A program made the position numbers and the translations under genes. From Flavobacterium sp. NRK F7 (lineage in GTDB: Bacteria > Bacteroidota > Bacteroidia > Flavobacteriales > Flavobacteriaceae), in the NCBI RefSeq assembly GCF_024054195.1, contig NZ_JAMXLB010000001.1, forward strand, positions 2,039,624-2,103,623: 64,000 nucleotides of DNA, written 5' to 3'. How positions within the stretch are numbered: position 1 is the first letter of the stretch; each line of letters starts with the position of its first letter. The notes below the pieces were generated by a model that ran no database searches, had not been told where the DNA came from, and saw only the letters and a program-made list of their open reading frames with translations. Below are positions 8,033 through 16,285 of this stretch, one piece after another.

Positions 8033-8515
8033 TTAATTGTTTTTGGTTCGTATAAAATAACTAACTGCCGCAGAAATTACAACTCCAAAAGATAATCTAT
8101 CAAAAACACTATTAGAAATTGCGGTATTCAAATTATAACGAGCAGTTGCTTTTTCTAATGACAATCCTTCTGCTACAGAAGCATTAATAGCATTATCGAA
8201 GAAGTCAGGAGAAATATAGTGATGTGTAATATACAAAGCAACTGGATTTAAAACCGTAATTAATACAGAGAGAATAATTCCAGAGGTAAATCCTTTTTTC
8301 CAATCCATTTCATTTTTGTAATGGTTTCTTTTTTTATCAAAAAGAGCTAAACCAATAAGAAAAATGCTGATGGGTAAAAATAAAAGATTATACAAAGGTT
8401 CTAATAATACTCTACTATCATGCCAACCCATTTTACTTTCAAAGTACATCCAAAGTGTATAAGCAATAGTATAAATAATGGCCCATTTGATTTCAATTCT
8501 GAAATTTTGTAACAT
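8033..8515 (-). CDS. DUF4199 family membrane protein
   Basis: This is a 160-residue protein with four hydrophobic segments (about residues 10-28, 40-60, 72-95 and 138-155). The layout is that of DUF4199: a charged stretch KNEMDWKKGF before the third segment and a soluble loop with the next helix pair. A second member lies at 43807-44346. Function is unknown. The start is the ATG at 8515; it is divergent from the YeeE gene. Confidence 0.8.
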   Translation of the reverse strand: MLQNFRIEIKWAIIYTIAYTLWMYFESKMGWHDSRVLLEPLYNLLFLPISIFLIGLALFDKKRNHYKNEMDWKKGFTSGIILSVLITVLNPVALYITHHYISPDFFDNAINASVAEGLSLEKATARYNLNTAISNSVFDRLSFGVVISAAVSYFIRTKNN

Positions 8516-8580
8516 AATGTATAATTTGTATTCAAAATTAATATAAAATATTATAATTGGAATTAAACGTTGCTATTTTT

Positions 8581-8588
8581 TATATTTG
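8581..8588 (+). promoter_or_regulatory. promoter -7 box of the YeeE/YedE pair
   Basis: TATATTTG matches TAnnTTTG. A TTG at 8557-8559 lies 21 bp upstream as the -33 element, and the ATG used is at 8603. An upstream start at 8570 would fall before this box and is rejected. Confidence 0.75.
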
Positions 8589-8602
8589 TCAAAAATAATT
8601 GT

Positions 8603-9160
8603 ATGGAAATACTTTATGGTACTTGGCACTGGTCTATTTCTGGTTTTTTAATTGGAGTTACCATGTTGCTTCTAATTTATTTTGGAAAAACTTTTGGAAT
8701 GTCTTCTAATTTGAGAACGTTATGCACGCTATTAGGAGCAAAAAATAAATCCAATTATTTTAATTTTGATTGGAGAGAGCAAAAATGGAATTTAGCTGTG
8801 GTTTTAGGTGCTATTTTGGGAGGTTATTTTGCGACGCATTTTTTGAGTGGTATTGATATTGTTCAATTGAATCCAAAAACATTACAACAATTACAAACAC
8901 TCCATATAGATTTACCTAATGGGAAAATGGTTCCTGATGCCATTTTTAGTATCGATACCATGTTAACTCCTAAAGGCTTTTTGATTCTATTACTAGGTGG
9001 ATTTCTAATAGGTTTTGGAACTCCTTATGCAGGTGGTTGTACTTCAGGTCACGCCATAACTGGGTTGAGTAATTTACAATTACCATCTTTAATAGCTGTA
9101 ATTGGTTTCTTTATTGGAGGTTTGATAGCTTCCTATTTATTAATTCCTCTAATTTTTTAA
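8603..9160 (+). CDS. YeeE/YedE family transporter, first subunit
   Basis: This is a 185-residue membrane protein with about five segments. It carries the conserved GTPYAGGCTSGHAITGL stretch near residue 141, with the Cys of the YeeE/YedE (sulfur transport, PF04143) family. In E. coli the long single-chain YeeE imports thiosulfate; here two short genes together match one such chain. It is followed after 1 bp by the second half at 9162. Substrate is unproven; thiosulfate or another sulfur compound is likely. Confidence 0.88.
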   Translation: MEILYGTWHWSISGFLIGVTMLLLIYFGKTFGMSSNLRTLCTLLGAKNKSNYFNFDWREQKWNLAVVLGAILGGYFATHFLSGIDIVQLNPKTLQQLQTLHIDLPNGKMVPDAIFSIDTMLTPKGFLILLLGGFLIGFGTPYAGGCTSGHAITGLSNLQLPSLIAVIGFFIGGLIASYLLIPLIF

Positions 9161-9161
9161 A

Positions 9162-9575
9162 ATGAAATTACTACGTTTTGTTTTGGTTGGTTTTATATTT
9201 GGTGTTGTTTTAACCAAATCAGAAGCGATTTCTTGGTATCGCATTTATGAAATGTTTCAATTTCAATCTTTTCATATGTACGGAATTATTTTTACAGCTA
9301 TTGTTACTGGAGTTGTAGGTATTCGTATTTTTAAAAAGAAAGAAATTAAGGATTATAAGGGATTGCCTATAGAAATTTTAGATAAAGAAAAAGCGCGTTT
9401 TCGATATATAGTGGGAGGAATTATGTTTGGTGTTGGCTGGGGAATAGTAGGTTGTTGTCCAGGTCCAATATTTGTTCTTTTAGGAACTGGTATTGGTACC
9501 ATTGGAGTAGTACTTATTGGCGCTTTAATTGGAAATTTAATCTATGGAATTTTCAAAGATAAAATTCCTCATTAA
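9162..9575 (+). CDS. YeeE/YedE family transporter, second subunit (DUF6691 type)
   Basis: This is a 137-residue membrane protein with four segments. It carries GWGIVGCCPGPIFVLLGTG near residue 95, the second Cys-Gly-Pro signature of the family. It starts 1 bp after the stop of the first subunit, so the two make a two-gene transporter. The short gene pair is common in Bacteroidetes and Gammaproteobacteria. Confidence 0.88.
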   Translation: MKLLRFVLVGFIFGVVLTKSEAISWYRIYEMFQFQSFHMYGIIFTAIVTGVVGIRIFKKKEIKDYKGLPIEILDKEKARFRYIVGGIMFGVGWGIVGCCPGPIFVLLGTGIGTIGVVLIGALIGNLIYGIFKDKIPH

Positions 9576-9751
9576 TCTCATTTACTGATTATTAAATTCT
9601 TATTTTTTCGAATTTAAAAAATTAATTTTTCAATTTATTAATTAGAGTTTTAATAAATTCATTATTCTATATCGTTTTCTTAAAAAATATTTTTAAAATT
9701 AATTTTTTTGTTGTTTTTTTGGTATAAACTTAACAAATAAAACTATTAATT

Positions 9752-10171
9752 ATGAAAAAATTAGCAATTGTTTTGGTTTCTGTAATGGCGTTAGGAACAG
9801 TAATGTCATCATTTCGTAATGTAACTTCTAATGAAGTATCTATTGTTGGAAAATGGAAGTACTATCAAGAAGGTAAAAAAATGAGTAAAGCGGAACTTTT
9901 ATTTTCCTATGAGCATGAGGAAAATTGTGGTAATGATTATGTGGAATTTTTTGAAGATGGTAAAGTAAATGATGTTTTTTACTATGGTTCTGGAAATTGT
10001 GAAATGTCTGTTGATAGTGGTACATGGAAAAAAGAGGATAATAATTTAATTATTAATTTTCCTTATGCTGGTGAAGAAACAGGTGAAATTCTACTATTAG
10101 ATGCGACTACTTTAAAAGTGAAAGCCGAAGTAGAAGGAAAAGAAGTTATTTATATTTATAAGAAATTATAA
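9752..10171 (+). CDS. secreted lipocalin-like protein
   Basis: This is a 139-residue protein with a signal peptide (residues 1-20). It shows the short lipocalin-like pattern: IVGKWKYYQEGKK, VEFFEDGKV, SGTWKKEDNNLIINF, then LKVKAEV. Similar Bacteroidetes proteins are annotated lipocalin-like (PF13648). Two Cys (in ENCGND and GNCEMS) may form a disulfide. It stands alone with its own terminator after it. Confidence 0.75.
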   Translation: MKKLAIVLVSVMALGTVMSSFRNVTSNEVSIVGKWKYYQEGKKMSKAELLFSYEHEENCGNDYVEFFEDGKVNDVFYYGSGNCEMSVDSGTWKKEDNNLIINFPYAGEETGEILLLDATTLKVKAEVEGKEVIYIYKKL

Positions 10172-10190
10172 AAAATCCTATTTAAAATAA

Positions 10191-10219
10191 AAAAAATCCC
10201 GATTCAATCGGGATTTTTT
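10191..10219. terminator. bidirectional intrinsic terminator
   Basis: An AAAAAATCCCGATT / AATCGGGATTTTTT hairpin lies between the convergent lipocalin-like gene and clpS, with T-runs on both strands. Confidence 0.92.
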
Positions 10220-10221
10220 GT

Positions 10222-10497
10222 TTATTGTATTTCAGCACTCAAACCTGCGTCTAGTAGGGCAGAACATTGCGGTTTTAATTCATCATAACTTCCAGTCTTG
10301 ACAGCGCATTGTCCTTTATAATGTACAAGTAAAGCACATTGTTCTGCTTGTAAAGCTTCATGATTGCAAACGCGTATCAATGTTTCAATCACATGGTCAA
10401 AAGTATTTACATCATCATTATATAAGATGATTTCGTTATTTATACTAACTAATTCTTCAACTAAAACTTCTTCTTTAACTTTTTCTATCATACTCAT
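10222..10497 (-). CDS. clpS: ATP-dependent Clp protease adaptor ClpS
   Basis: This 91-residue adaptor hands N-degron substrates to ClpAP or ClpCP. Visible motifs are LYNDDVNTFDHVIETLIRV (about residues 25-43), with the NDD substrate pocket, and a later Cys-Ala-Leu-Leu-Val-His helix with G-x-C-A-V-K-T-G. It follows prmA on the same strand, and a TATTTTTG box at 10520-10527 could give it its own promoter. Confidence 0.95.
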   Translation of the reverse strand: MSMIEKVKEEVLVEELVSINNEIILYNDDVNTFDHVIETLIRVCNHEALQAEQCALLVHYKGQCAVKTGSYDELKPQCSALLDAGLSAEIQ

Positions 10498-10519
10498 TTT
10501 TAGCTTTTTAAATTTTAAA

Positions 10520-10527
10520 CAAAAATA
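10520..10527 (-). promoter_or_regulatory. possible promoter -7 box of clpS
   Basis: TATTTTTG (minus strand) lies 22 bp upstream of the clpS ATG, in the short gap after prmA. Confidence 0.5.
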
Positions 10528-10528
10528 A

Positions 10529-11365
10529 TTATTGTTTTACATATTTCAAAGCAACCCAATTGTTTCTTTCGAATTTTTTAACATAAGTGAGTCCTTTTTC
10601 AGTGCAACAAGAATCTATAACAGGAATATCTTCCGTGTAAAAGCCACTTAAAAATAAAATCCCTTTTTCGTTTAAGCAATCTACATATTGTTGCATGTCG
10701 TTTAAAAGAATGTTTCTGTTAATGTTTGCAATAATAACATCATACTCTTTACCTTTTAAGAGTGAAGCATCACCTTCGTAAACACTAATATTTTCACAAT
10801 TATTTCGAGCTGCATTTTCAATAGAGTTTAAGTAGCACCAGTTATCAATATCAATAGCATCGATTGGTTTTGCTCCTTTCATTTCAGCTAAAATGGCTAA
10901 AATAGCCGTTCCACAACCCATATCTAAGGTTTTTTTATCAGTAACATCAGTTTCTAATAAATGTTGGATCATCATATGTGTCGTTTCATGATGTCCCGTT
11001 CCAAAACTCATTTTGGGTTCAATTACAATATCAAATTCAGCATCAGTTTTTTCATGAAAAGGAGCTCGAACATGGCATTTTCCATCAACATCAATGGCTT
11101 CAAAATTCTTTTCCCATTCTTCATTCCAATTTACTTGTTCAATTTCCTCGAAAGTATAGGATATTTTAAATTCCGTATTGTTCAAGATATAAATGTCTTC
11201 CAATATGTTTTCATTCCAAAGCTCTTTCTGTACATAGGCAGCAAGACCCGTTTCGGTTTCAACAAAGCTTTCAAATGCGGTTTCTCCTAATTCAGCTAAT
11301 AAAATTTCTGAACCTAATTCTCTTGGTTCAATTGTAAAATAGTAGCCTATATAAATATTTGACAT
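10529..11365 (-). CDS. prmA: ribosomal protein L11 methyltransferase
   Basis: This 278-residue SAM-dependent enzyme methylates ribosomal protein L11. A small N-terminal substrate domain is followed by a Rossmann fold with FGTGHHETT near residue 130, DMGCGTAILAI (SAM loop) near 148, and VIIANINRNILL as the N-I-N catalytic-loop equivalent. It lies upstream of clpS on the same strand. Confidence 0.95.
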   Translation of the reverse strand: MSNIYIGYYFTIEPRELGSEILLAELGETAFESFVETETGLAAYVQKELWNENILEDIYILNNTEFKISYTFEEIEQVNWNEEWEKNFEAIDVDGKCHVRAPFHEKTDAEFDIVIEPKMSFGTGHHETTHMMIQHLLETDVTDKKTLDMGCGTAILAILAEMKGAKPIDAIDIDNWCYLNSIENAARNNCENISVYEGDASLLKGKEYDVIIANINRNILLNDMQQYVDCLNEKGILFLSGFYTEDIPVIDSCCTEKGLTYVKKFERNNWVALKYVKQ

Positions 11366-11379
11366 GATGTAATTTTTTG

Positions 11380-11387
11380 CAAAGGTA
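11380..11387 (-). promoter_or_regulatory. promoter -7 box of prmA
   Basis: TACCTTTG on the minus strand matches TAnnTTTG, 14 bp upstream of the prmA ATG. Confidence 0.7.
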
Positions 11388-11418
11388 AATAAAGGAAAAG
11401 ATATTCTTTAAAATATTT

Positions 11419-11426
11419 TATTTTTG
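11419..11426 (+). promoter_or_regulatory. promoter -7 box of the porin gene
   Basis: TATTTTTG matches TAnnTTTG, 28 bp upstream of the ATG at 11455. It is divergent from the prmA promoter. Confidence 0.7.
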
Positions 11427-11454
11427 CGGGCAATTACAACACAACTTCAATTTA

Positions 11455-12672
11455 ATGAAAAAATTAATAATTCTATTAATACTAGCTCTTTGCCAGTATT
11501 CATTTGGTCAATTCAAAAAAGATTCTCTAAATAACAATGATATAAAACTAGCAGCTTTGCCTTATTACAGTTATGGAAAGGGGTTGGGAGTTACTTCTCC
11601 AGATAGTATTTTTCAATTGAACATTCGTTTTAGAATGCAAAACAGAGTCACCTATATTAATGAAGAAAATGAAGAAAATCGATATGAAGCACAAATTAGA
11701 AGACTGCGTTTACGTTTTGATGGATATGTAGGGGATCCAAAGTTTTTATATGTGATTCAACTTTCTTTTGCTCCTGGTGATGTAGGTGTAATTGAAGATG
11801 GAGAAAATATAAACATTATTAGAGATGCAGCTATTTTTTACAGACCCAATAAAAATTGGAATTTTATTTTTGGACAAACTAAATTGCCAGGAAATAGACA
11901 AAGGGTGAATTCTTCAGGGGCATTACAATTAACAGATAGAACCATTAATAATGCAAAATTTACTATTGATAGAGATTTTGGTGTACAAGCGTATTATTTA
12001 AACGAAAGAAAAGATGCTTTTTCCTACAATGTAAAAACAGCCATTTCAACTGGTGAAGGAAGAAATTGGACGAAAACATCAGACGATGGAGTGGCCTTAA
12101 CTGGTAAAATTGAATTATTTCCATTTGGAACTTTTAAAAAGAATGGTATTTATTTTGAAGGAGATATTTTACGAGAAGAAAGCCCAAAATTACTATTGTC
12201 AGGTGCGTTTCAACAAAATAATAGAGCGGTCAGAGCGCAAGGTCAATTAGGGAAGGAGCTTTTTCAACCAAGAACCCTTCGTTCCACATTTTTTGACGCC
12301 CTTTTAAAATACAATGGCTGGAGTCTTATGAGTGCGTATATGAATAGAAAAGCGAAAGATATAATCATTTATGATCCAAATGATGTAACTAATTTTAATT
12401 ATGTTTTTGCTGGAGAAGGTTTTGATTACCAAATGAGTTATGTGTTTCCATCTAATTATGAAATAATCGGAAGGTTTTCAACGCAACAAGTTGCCGATGA
12501 AATACAATCTTTGGCTCCAAATTCGAAGCAATATAGTTTTGGTCTAACCCGTTATTTATGGGAACATACTTTTAAATTGCAAGCGGAACTTACCTATAAT
12601 GAATTAAATTATAATTGGAGTTCTTCTTCATCAAATTGGTATGCCCGTTTTCAGATTGAAATAGGAATTTAA
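11455..12672 (+). CDS. porin, phosphate-selective OprO/OprP type
   Basis: This is a 405-residue protein with a signal peptide (residues 1-18, cut near SFGQ-F). The early region has FQLNIRFRMQNRV and the charged IRRLRLRFDGYV of the OprP-like porin family (PF07396). A beta-strand-rich chain follows, ending ARFQIEIGI. It probably forms an anion-permeable channel in the outer membrane; the substrate is not readable. It has its own promoter and no co-directional partner nearby. Confidence 0.85.
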   Translation: MKKLIILLILALCQYSFGQFKKDSLNNNDIKLAALPYYSYGKGLGVTSPDSIFQLNIRFRMQNRVTYINEENEENRYEAQIRRLRLRFDGYVGDPKFLYVIQLSFAPGDVGVIEDGENINIIRDAAIFYRPNKNWNFIFGQTKLPGNRQRVNSSGALQLTDRTINNAKFTIDRDFGVQAYYLNERKDAFSYNVKTAISTGEGRNWTKTSDDGVALTGKIELFPFGTFKKNGIYFEGDILREESPKLLLSGAFQQNNRAVRAQGQLGKELFQPRTLRSTFFDALLKYNGWSLMSAYMNRKAKDIIIYDPNDVTNFNYVFAGEGFDYQMSYVFPSNYEIIGRFSTQQVADEIQSLAPNSKQYSFGLTRYLWEHTFKLQAELTYNELNYNWSSSSSNWYARFQIEIGI

Positions 12673-12693
12673 TTATTTTACGTTGCATTTAAT

Positions 12694-12701
12694 TACCTTT
12701 G
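12694..12701 (+). promoter_or_regulatory. promoter -7 box of the CvfB-like gene
   Basis: TACCTTTG matches TAnnTTTG, 20 bp upstream of the ATG at 12722. Confidence 0.65.
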
Positions 12702-12721
12702 CATCATAATTTAAATAAAGT

Positions 12722-13561
12722 ATGTTACAGATAGGTCAATACAATACCTTAAAAATATTAAGAAATACCAAAGTTGGTTTATTTCTAGGTGATGGAGTAG
12801 AGGAACAAAATGATGTTTTATTGCCCAATAAATATGTTCCAAGAGAATTTTCAATTGGGGATGAATTAACGGTATTTGTATATTTGGATCATGAAGAACG
12901 TCCTGTAGCAACCACTTTAAAACCGTATATAAAATTAAATGAATTTGCCCATTTAAAAGTAAATTATATTAATAAGTTTGGTGCTTTTATGAATTGGGGA
13001 TTGGAAAAAGATTTGTTTGTTCCATTTAAAGAACAAGCCAGACCCATGGAAGAAGGGAAACGGTATTTAGTATATTGTTTTATGGATGAAAAAACCAATC
13101 GATTAGTAGGTTCTAGTAAAACACAACAATTTCTAAATAATGAAGATGTAGATCTTGAAAATGGGGAAGAAGTAAATATTATTGTATCTCATATTACTGA
13201 AGCAGGAATTAATGTTATTATAAACGAAAAGTACAGAGGTTTGGCTTACAAAAATGAAGTCTTTGAAGACGTTAAGCCAGGTTTGAAGATGAAAGCTTAC
13301 ATTAAAAATGTGAGACCTGATGGTAAAATTGACGTGTCGCTAAGAAAATTAGGTGTGGAAGCTATCGAACCTTCTGCACAAGTAATTTTAGACGAACTCA
13401 AATCCAATAGAGGTTTTTTAGGCTTGAATGATAATTCTAATCCAGAAGATATTAGAACCGTTTTAAAAATGAGTAAAAAAGTCTTTAAGAAAGCAGTAGG
13501 TAATTTATACCGTCAAAAAATGATTGAAATTAAAGAAGACGGGATTTATTTAATAGTCTAA
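12722..13561 (+). CDS. CvfB/YitL-like S1 RNA-binding protein
   Basis: This is a 279-residue protein. It has three S1-like beta-barrel segments (about residues 1-65, 70-140 and 145-215, the last with G-x-K-x-x-A-Y-I and RPDGKIDVSLRK). A winged helix follows at about 225-279 (NPEDIRTVLKMSKKVFKKAV). That is the CvfB layout, whose members bind RNA and affect virulence-gene expression in Staphylococcus. It lies 8 bp before the hydrolase gene and is probably in one operon with it. Confidence 0.88.
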   Translation: MLQIGQYNTLKILRNTKVGLFLGDGVEEQNDVLLPNKYVPREFSIGDELTVFVYLDHEERPVATTLKPYIKLNEFAHLKVNYINKFGAFMNWGLEKDLFVPFKEQARPMEEGKRYLVYCFMDEKTNRLVGSSKTQQFLNNEDVDLENGEEVNIIVSHITEAGINVIINEKYRGLAYKNEVFEDVKPGLKMKAYIKNVRPDGKIDVSLRKLGVEAIEPSAQVILDELKSNRGFLGLNDNSNPEDIRTVLKMSKKVFKKAVGNLYRQKMIEIKEDGIYLIV

Positions 13562-13569
13562 TTTATAGA

Positions 13570-14538
13570 ATGCCTTTTCTTACTTATTCCTCATATAATC
13601 AATCGGTTTCTTTACTACACAAGCATAAACATGTTTCAACGATTTATGCGGGTATGTTTAAAAAATTTCCTAGTCCCGTTTACCAAAGAGAAATTTTAGA
13701 ATTAACCGATGGAGATTTTTTAGTGGTAGATTATAACTTGAAAAATAAAAGGAAAGCAGTAGTTTTATGTCATGGCTTGGAAGGAAATTCTCAGCGAACT
13801 TACATGAATAGTTGTGCAACTTATTTTTTAAATCAAGATTTTTCTGTTTTTGCATGGAATAACAGAAGTTGTAGTGGAGATATGAACCGTTTACCTAGAT
13901 TGTACCATCATGCCACTATTGAAGACTTAGATGCTGTAATACAATTTGCTTTACAACAAGTAGAAGAGGTTTATTTAATTGGTTATTCAATGGGAGGTGC
14001 TCAAACCTTAAATTATTTAGGTAGAATGCAACCTGTAGATTCAAGGATTAAAGCAGGAGTGGCTATATCTGTGCCTGTTGAAATAAAATCGAGTGCTGAA
14101 TCTTTAAAAAAAGGGTTTAATCAAGTTTACATGAAAAACTTCATGTACGACTTAACCAAAAAATTAAAGCAAAAAGCCAAACAATTTCCTGATTTAATGG
14201 ATTGGAGTAAAATTAAGAACATCGACAGTTTTGATTACTTAGATGACCATTTTACAGCGCCCTTACATGGTTTTAAAGACAAAGAAGATTATTACTATCA
14301 AGTTTCTCCAGCAAGAAGTATCACCAATATAAAATTGCCTGTTTTGATATTAAATGCATTAGATGATCCTTTTTTAGGTCCAGATTGTTATCCAAAAGAA
14401 TTGGCATCAAATAGTAATCTTATTTATTTAGAAACTCCAAAATATGGTGGGCACTGTGCTTTTCCTTTAAAAAATAATGACTATTCTTATGCGGAAATAA
14501 GAGCTTTTGCATTCATTAAGGAATTATCACAAAAATAA
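13570..14538 (+). CDS. YheT-type alpha/beta hydrolase
   Basis: This is a 322-residue hydrolase. It has a VLCHGLEGNS oxyanion loop near residue 61, the nucleophile in GYSMGGAQT (near 142), NALDDPFLGP carrying the acid, and GGHCAFP carrying the catalytic His. The length and GLEG signature fit the YheT/ABHD1 family of esterases. The natural substrate is unknown. It follows the CvfB-like gene after 8 bp. Confidence 0.88.
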   Translation: MPFLTYSSYNQSVSLLHKHKHVSTIYAGMFKKFPSPVYQREILELTDGDFLVVDYNLKNKRKAVVLCHGLEGNSQRTYMNSCATYFLNQDFSVFAWNNRSCSGDMNRLPRLYHHATIEDLDAVIQFALQQVEEVYLIGYSMGGAQTLNYLGRMQPVDSRIKAGVAISVPVEIKSSAESLKKGFNQVYMKNFMYDLTKKLKQKAKQFPDLMDWSKIKNIDSFDYLDDHFTAPLHGFKDKEDYYYQVSPARSITNIKLPVLILNALDDPFLGPDCYPKELASNSNLIYLETPKYGGHCAFPLKNNDYSYAEIRAFAFIKELSQK

Positions 14539-14592
14539 ATATTTTAACAGATTATTAAACATAGTATTATTTGTTAAAATCAAAAAATGATT

Positions 14593-14600
14593 TACATTTG
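14593..14600 (+). promoter_or_regulatory. promoter -7 box before the RND operon leader gene
   Basis: TACATTTG matches TAnnTTTG. It lies upstream of the ATG codons at 14609 and 14621, and of the RND operon beyond. Confidence 0.65.
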
Positions 14601-14620
14601 TCCTCTGTATGATAAGAAAG

Positions 14621-15031
14621 ATGGTGAAATATTTTTTCCTTACTTTAGTAACCTTACTTGTTGGTTACACGCAATTATTTGCTGGTGCAAATGATTGTAA
14701 ATCCTTATCTACATTAGACTCTCACAACAATTCACAGGAAGTATTAGTTGAAAATGAGTTAATTAACAACCTATTTTTTTATGATTATATTCATAACGTA
14801 GGTGATATTGAAGCTCATAAAATTCATGGAATTGATGTCGAAATTGAAGAAGATGAAATTTCTTCTTCGAAAAAAACACTTGATTCAAGTTCTTTTCTTC
14901 GTAAATTTCTTTGCAGTTCAAAACAAAAAATCCTTTTACTAGAACAAAAAAGAAGACTTTTTTTAGGAGAAGTTACTTCTCATATCGCAATAAAAAAATT
15001 ATTTATCGTATTCAGCGTATTTAGAATATGA
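14621..15031 (+). CDS. small secreted protein preceding the RND efflux operon
   Basis: This is a 136-residue protein, not recognised as a domain family. It has a signal peptide (cut after LFAGA), an acidic middle (DVEIEEDEI), and a basic C-terminal third ending FIVFSVFRI. From memory, flavobacterial RND operons are often preceded by short secreted proteins ending in a similar -VFRI tail, so it may be an operon-linked accessory. I chose the ATG at 14621; 14609 (MIRK) is possible. A weak hairpin (15042-15064) separates it from the adaptor gene. Confidence 0.65.
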   Translation: MVKYFFLTLVTLLVGYTQLFAGANDCKSLSTLDSHNNSQEVLVENELINNLFFYDYIHNVGDIEAHKIHGIDVEIEEDEISSSKKTLDSSSFLRKFLCSSKQKILLLEQKRRLFLGEVTSHIAIKKLFIVFSVFRI

Positions 15032-15041
15032 TTTAACTGTT

Positions 15042-15069
15042 AGCAGGCATTTTCATGTCCTGCTTTTTC
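15042..15069 (+). terminator. weak hairpin before the RND adaptor gene
   Basis: AGCAGG and CCTGCT form a 6-bp stem around an 11-base loop, followed by TTTTTC. It may partly end transcription of the leader gene or act as an attenuator for the efflux operon. Confidence 0.4.
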
Positions 15070-15178
15070 TCCATTTAAGTTACCATACTTAACAATTTAA
15101 AGGAACTTTACAATAATAAACGGCTTTATTATTCACTGCTCCATTAATCACACTCATTTTATTTAAATATATATTATT

Positions 15179-16261
15179 ATGAAAAAAGTTCTCATTTTTA
15201 TGAGTATCTGCACTTTGTTATTAAATACAAGTTGCAAAAAAGAAGTTGAAAAAAAAGAAGAAAACACCCATTTTCTGGTTACCAATCCAATAAAAAAAGA
15301 TACGTTAATTACGAAAGATTATGTATCCCAAATTCAATCGAGTAGACACATTGAGTTAAGAGCTCAAGAAAGAGGTTATTTACAAAAAATTTTCATTGAT
15401 GAAGGTCAATTTGTAAAACAAGGCCAACTATTATTCCAAATTATGCCAAAATTATATGAGGCAGAAATGGAGAAAGCAAGAGCAGAAGCTAGTTTTGCCG
15501 AGATTGAATATAAAAACACGAAACGTTTGGCAGATAGTGATGTTGTTGCTCCAAACGAATTGGCAATGGCTAAAGCCAAATTAGACAAAGCGAATGCTGA
15601 GTTAGCATTAGCACAAGTGCATTTGCAATTTACGCAAATCAGAGCGCCATTTGATGGTATAGTTGATAAATTCCATGTTCGTTTAGGAAGTTTAGTGGAA
15701 GAAGGCGATTTGCTAACTAACCTATCTGATAATAGTAAAATGTGGGTATACTACAATGTACCTGAAGCAGAATATTTAGATTTTAAAGCTGAACAAAAAA
15801 GTGATGTAAAACCAACCGTTAATTTATTAATGGCAAATAATAAATATTTTGAATATCCAGGAATAGTAGAAACAATTGAAGCAGATTTTAACAATGAAAC
15901 AGGAAATATTTCTTTCAGAGCTACTTTCCCAAATCCAAAAAGTTTATTGCGTCACGGTGAAACGGGAAATATTCATGTTACCTTACCTTATAAAAATGCG
16001 ATGTTAATTCCACAAAAAGCTACTTTTGAAGTATTAGATAAAAAGTATGTTTATGTAATTGATAAAGACAATAAAGTAGTTTCAAGAGAAATCAAATTAG
16101 CAGCAGAATTACCTCATTTATTTATTGTAAGCGAAGGTTTATCAGAAGATGACAAAATTCTTTTAGAAGGATTACGATTGGTTAAAGAAAATGAAAAAAT
16201 TGAATATAAGTTAGAAAAGCCTGAAACTGTTTTAGCGCATTTAGAGCTTTATGCTGAATAA
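15179..16261 (+). CDS. RND efflux periplasmic adaptor (AcrA/MexE type)
   Basis: This is a 360-residue lipoprotein with a lipobox (NTSC, Cys19). It has the membrane-fusion layout: a lipoyl half-motif around residues 60-95 (ELRAQERGYLQKIF then EGQFVKQGQLLFQI), a helical hairpin about 95-145, the second lipoyl half (IRAPFDGIVDK), then beta-barrel and proximal domains to the end. It bridges the inner-membrane pump at 16286 and the TolC-like channel at 19482. The spacing to the pump is 24 bp. Confidence 0.93.
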   Translation: MKKVLIFMSICTLLLNTSCKKEVEKKEENTHFLVTNPIKKDTLITKDYVSQIQSSRHIELRAQERGYLQKIFIDEGQFVKQGQLLFQIMPKLYEAEMEKARAEASFAEIEYKNTKRLADSDVVAPNELAMAKAKLDKANAELALAQVHLQFTQIRAPFDGIVDKFHVRLGSLVEEGDLLTNLSDNSKMWVYYNVPEAEYLDFKAEQKSDVKPTVNLLMANNKYFEYPGIVETIEADFNNETGNISFRATFPNPKSLLRHGETGNIHVTLPYKNAMLIPQKATFEVLDKKYVYVIDKDNKVVSREIKLAAELPHLFIVSEGLSEDDKILLEGLRLVKENEKIEYKLEKPETVLAHLELYAE

Positions 16262-16285
16262 TTGAAATTATAAAAAGATAAAAAC

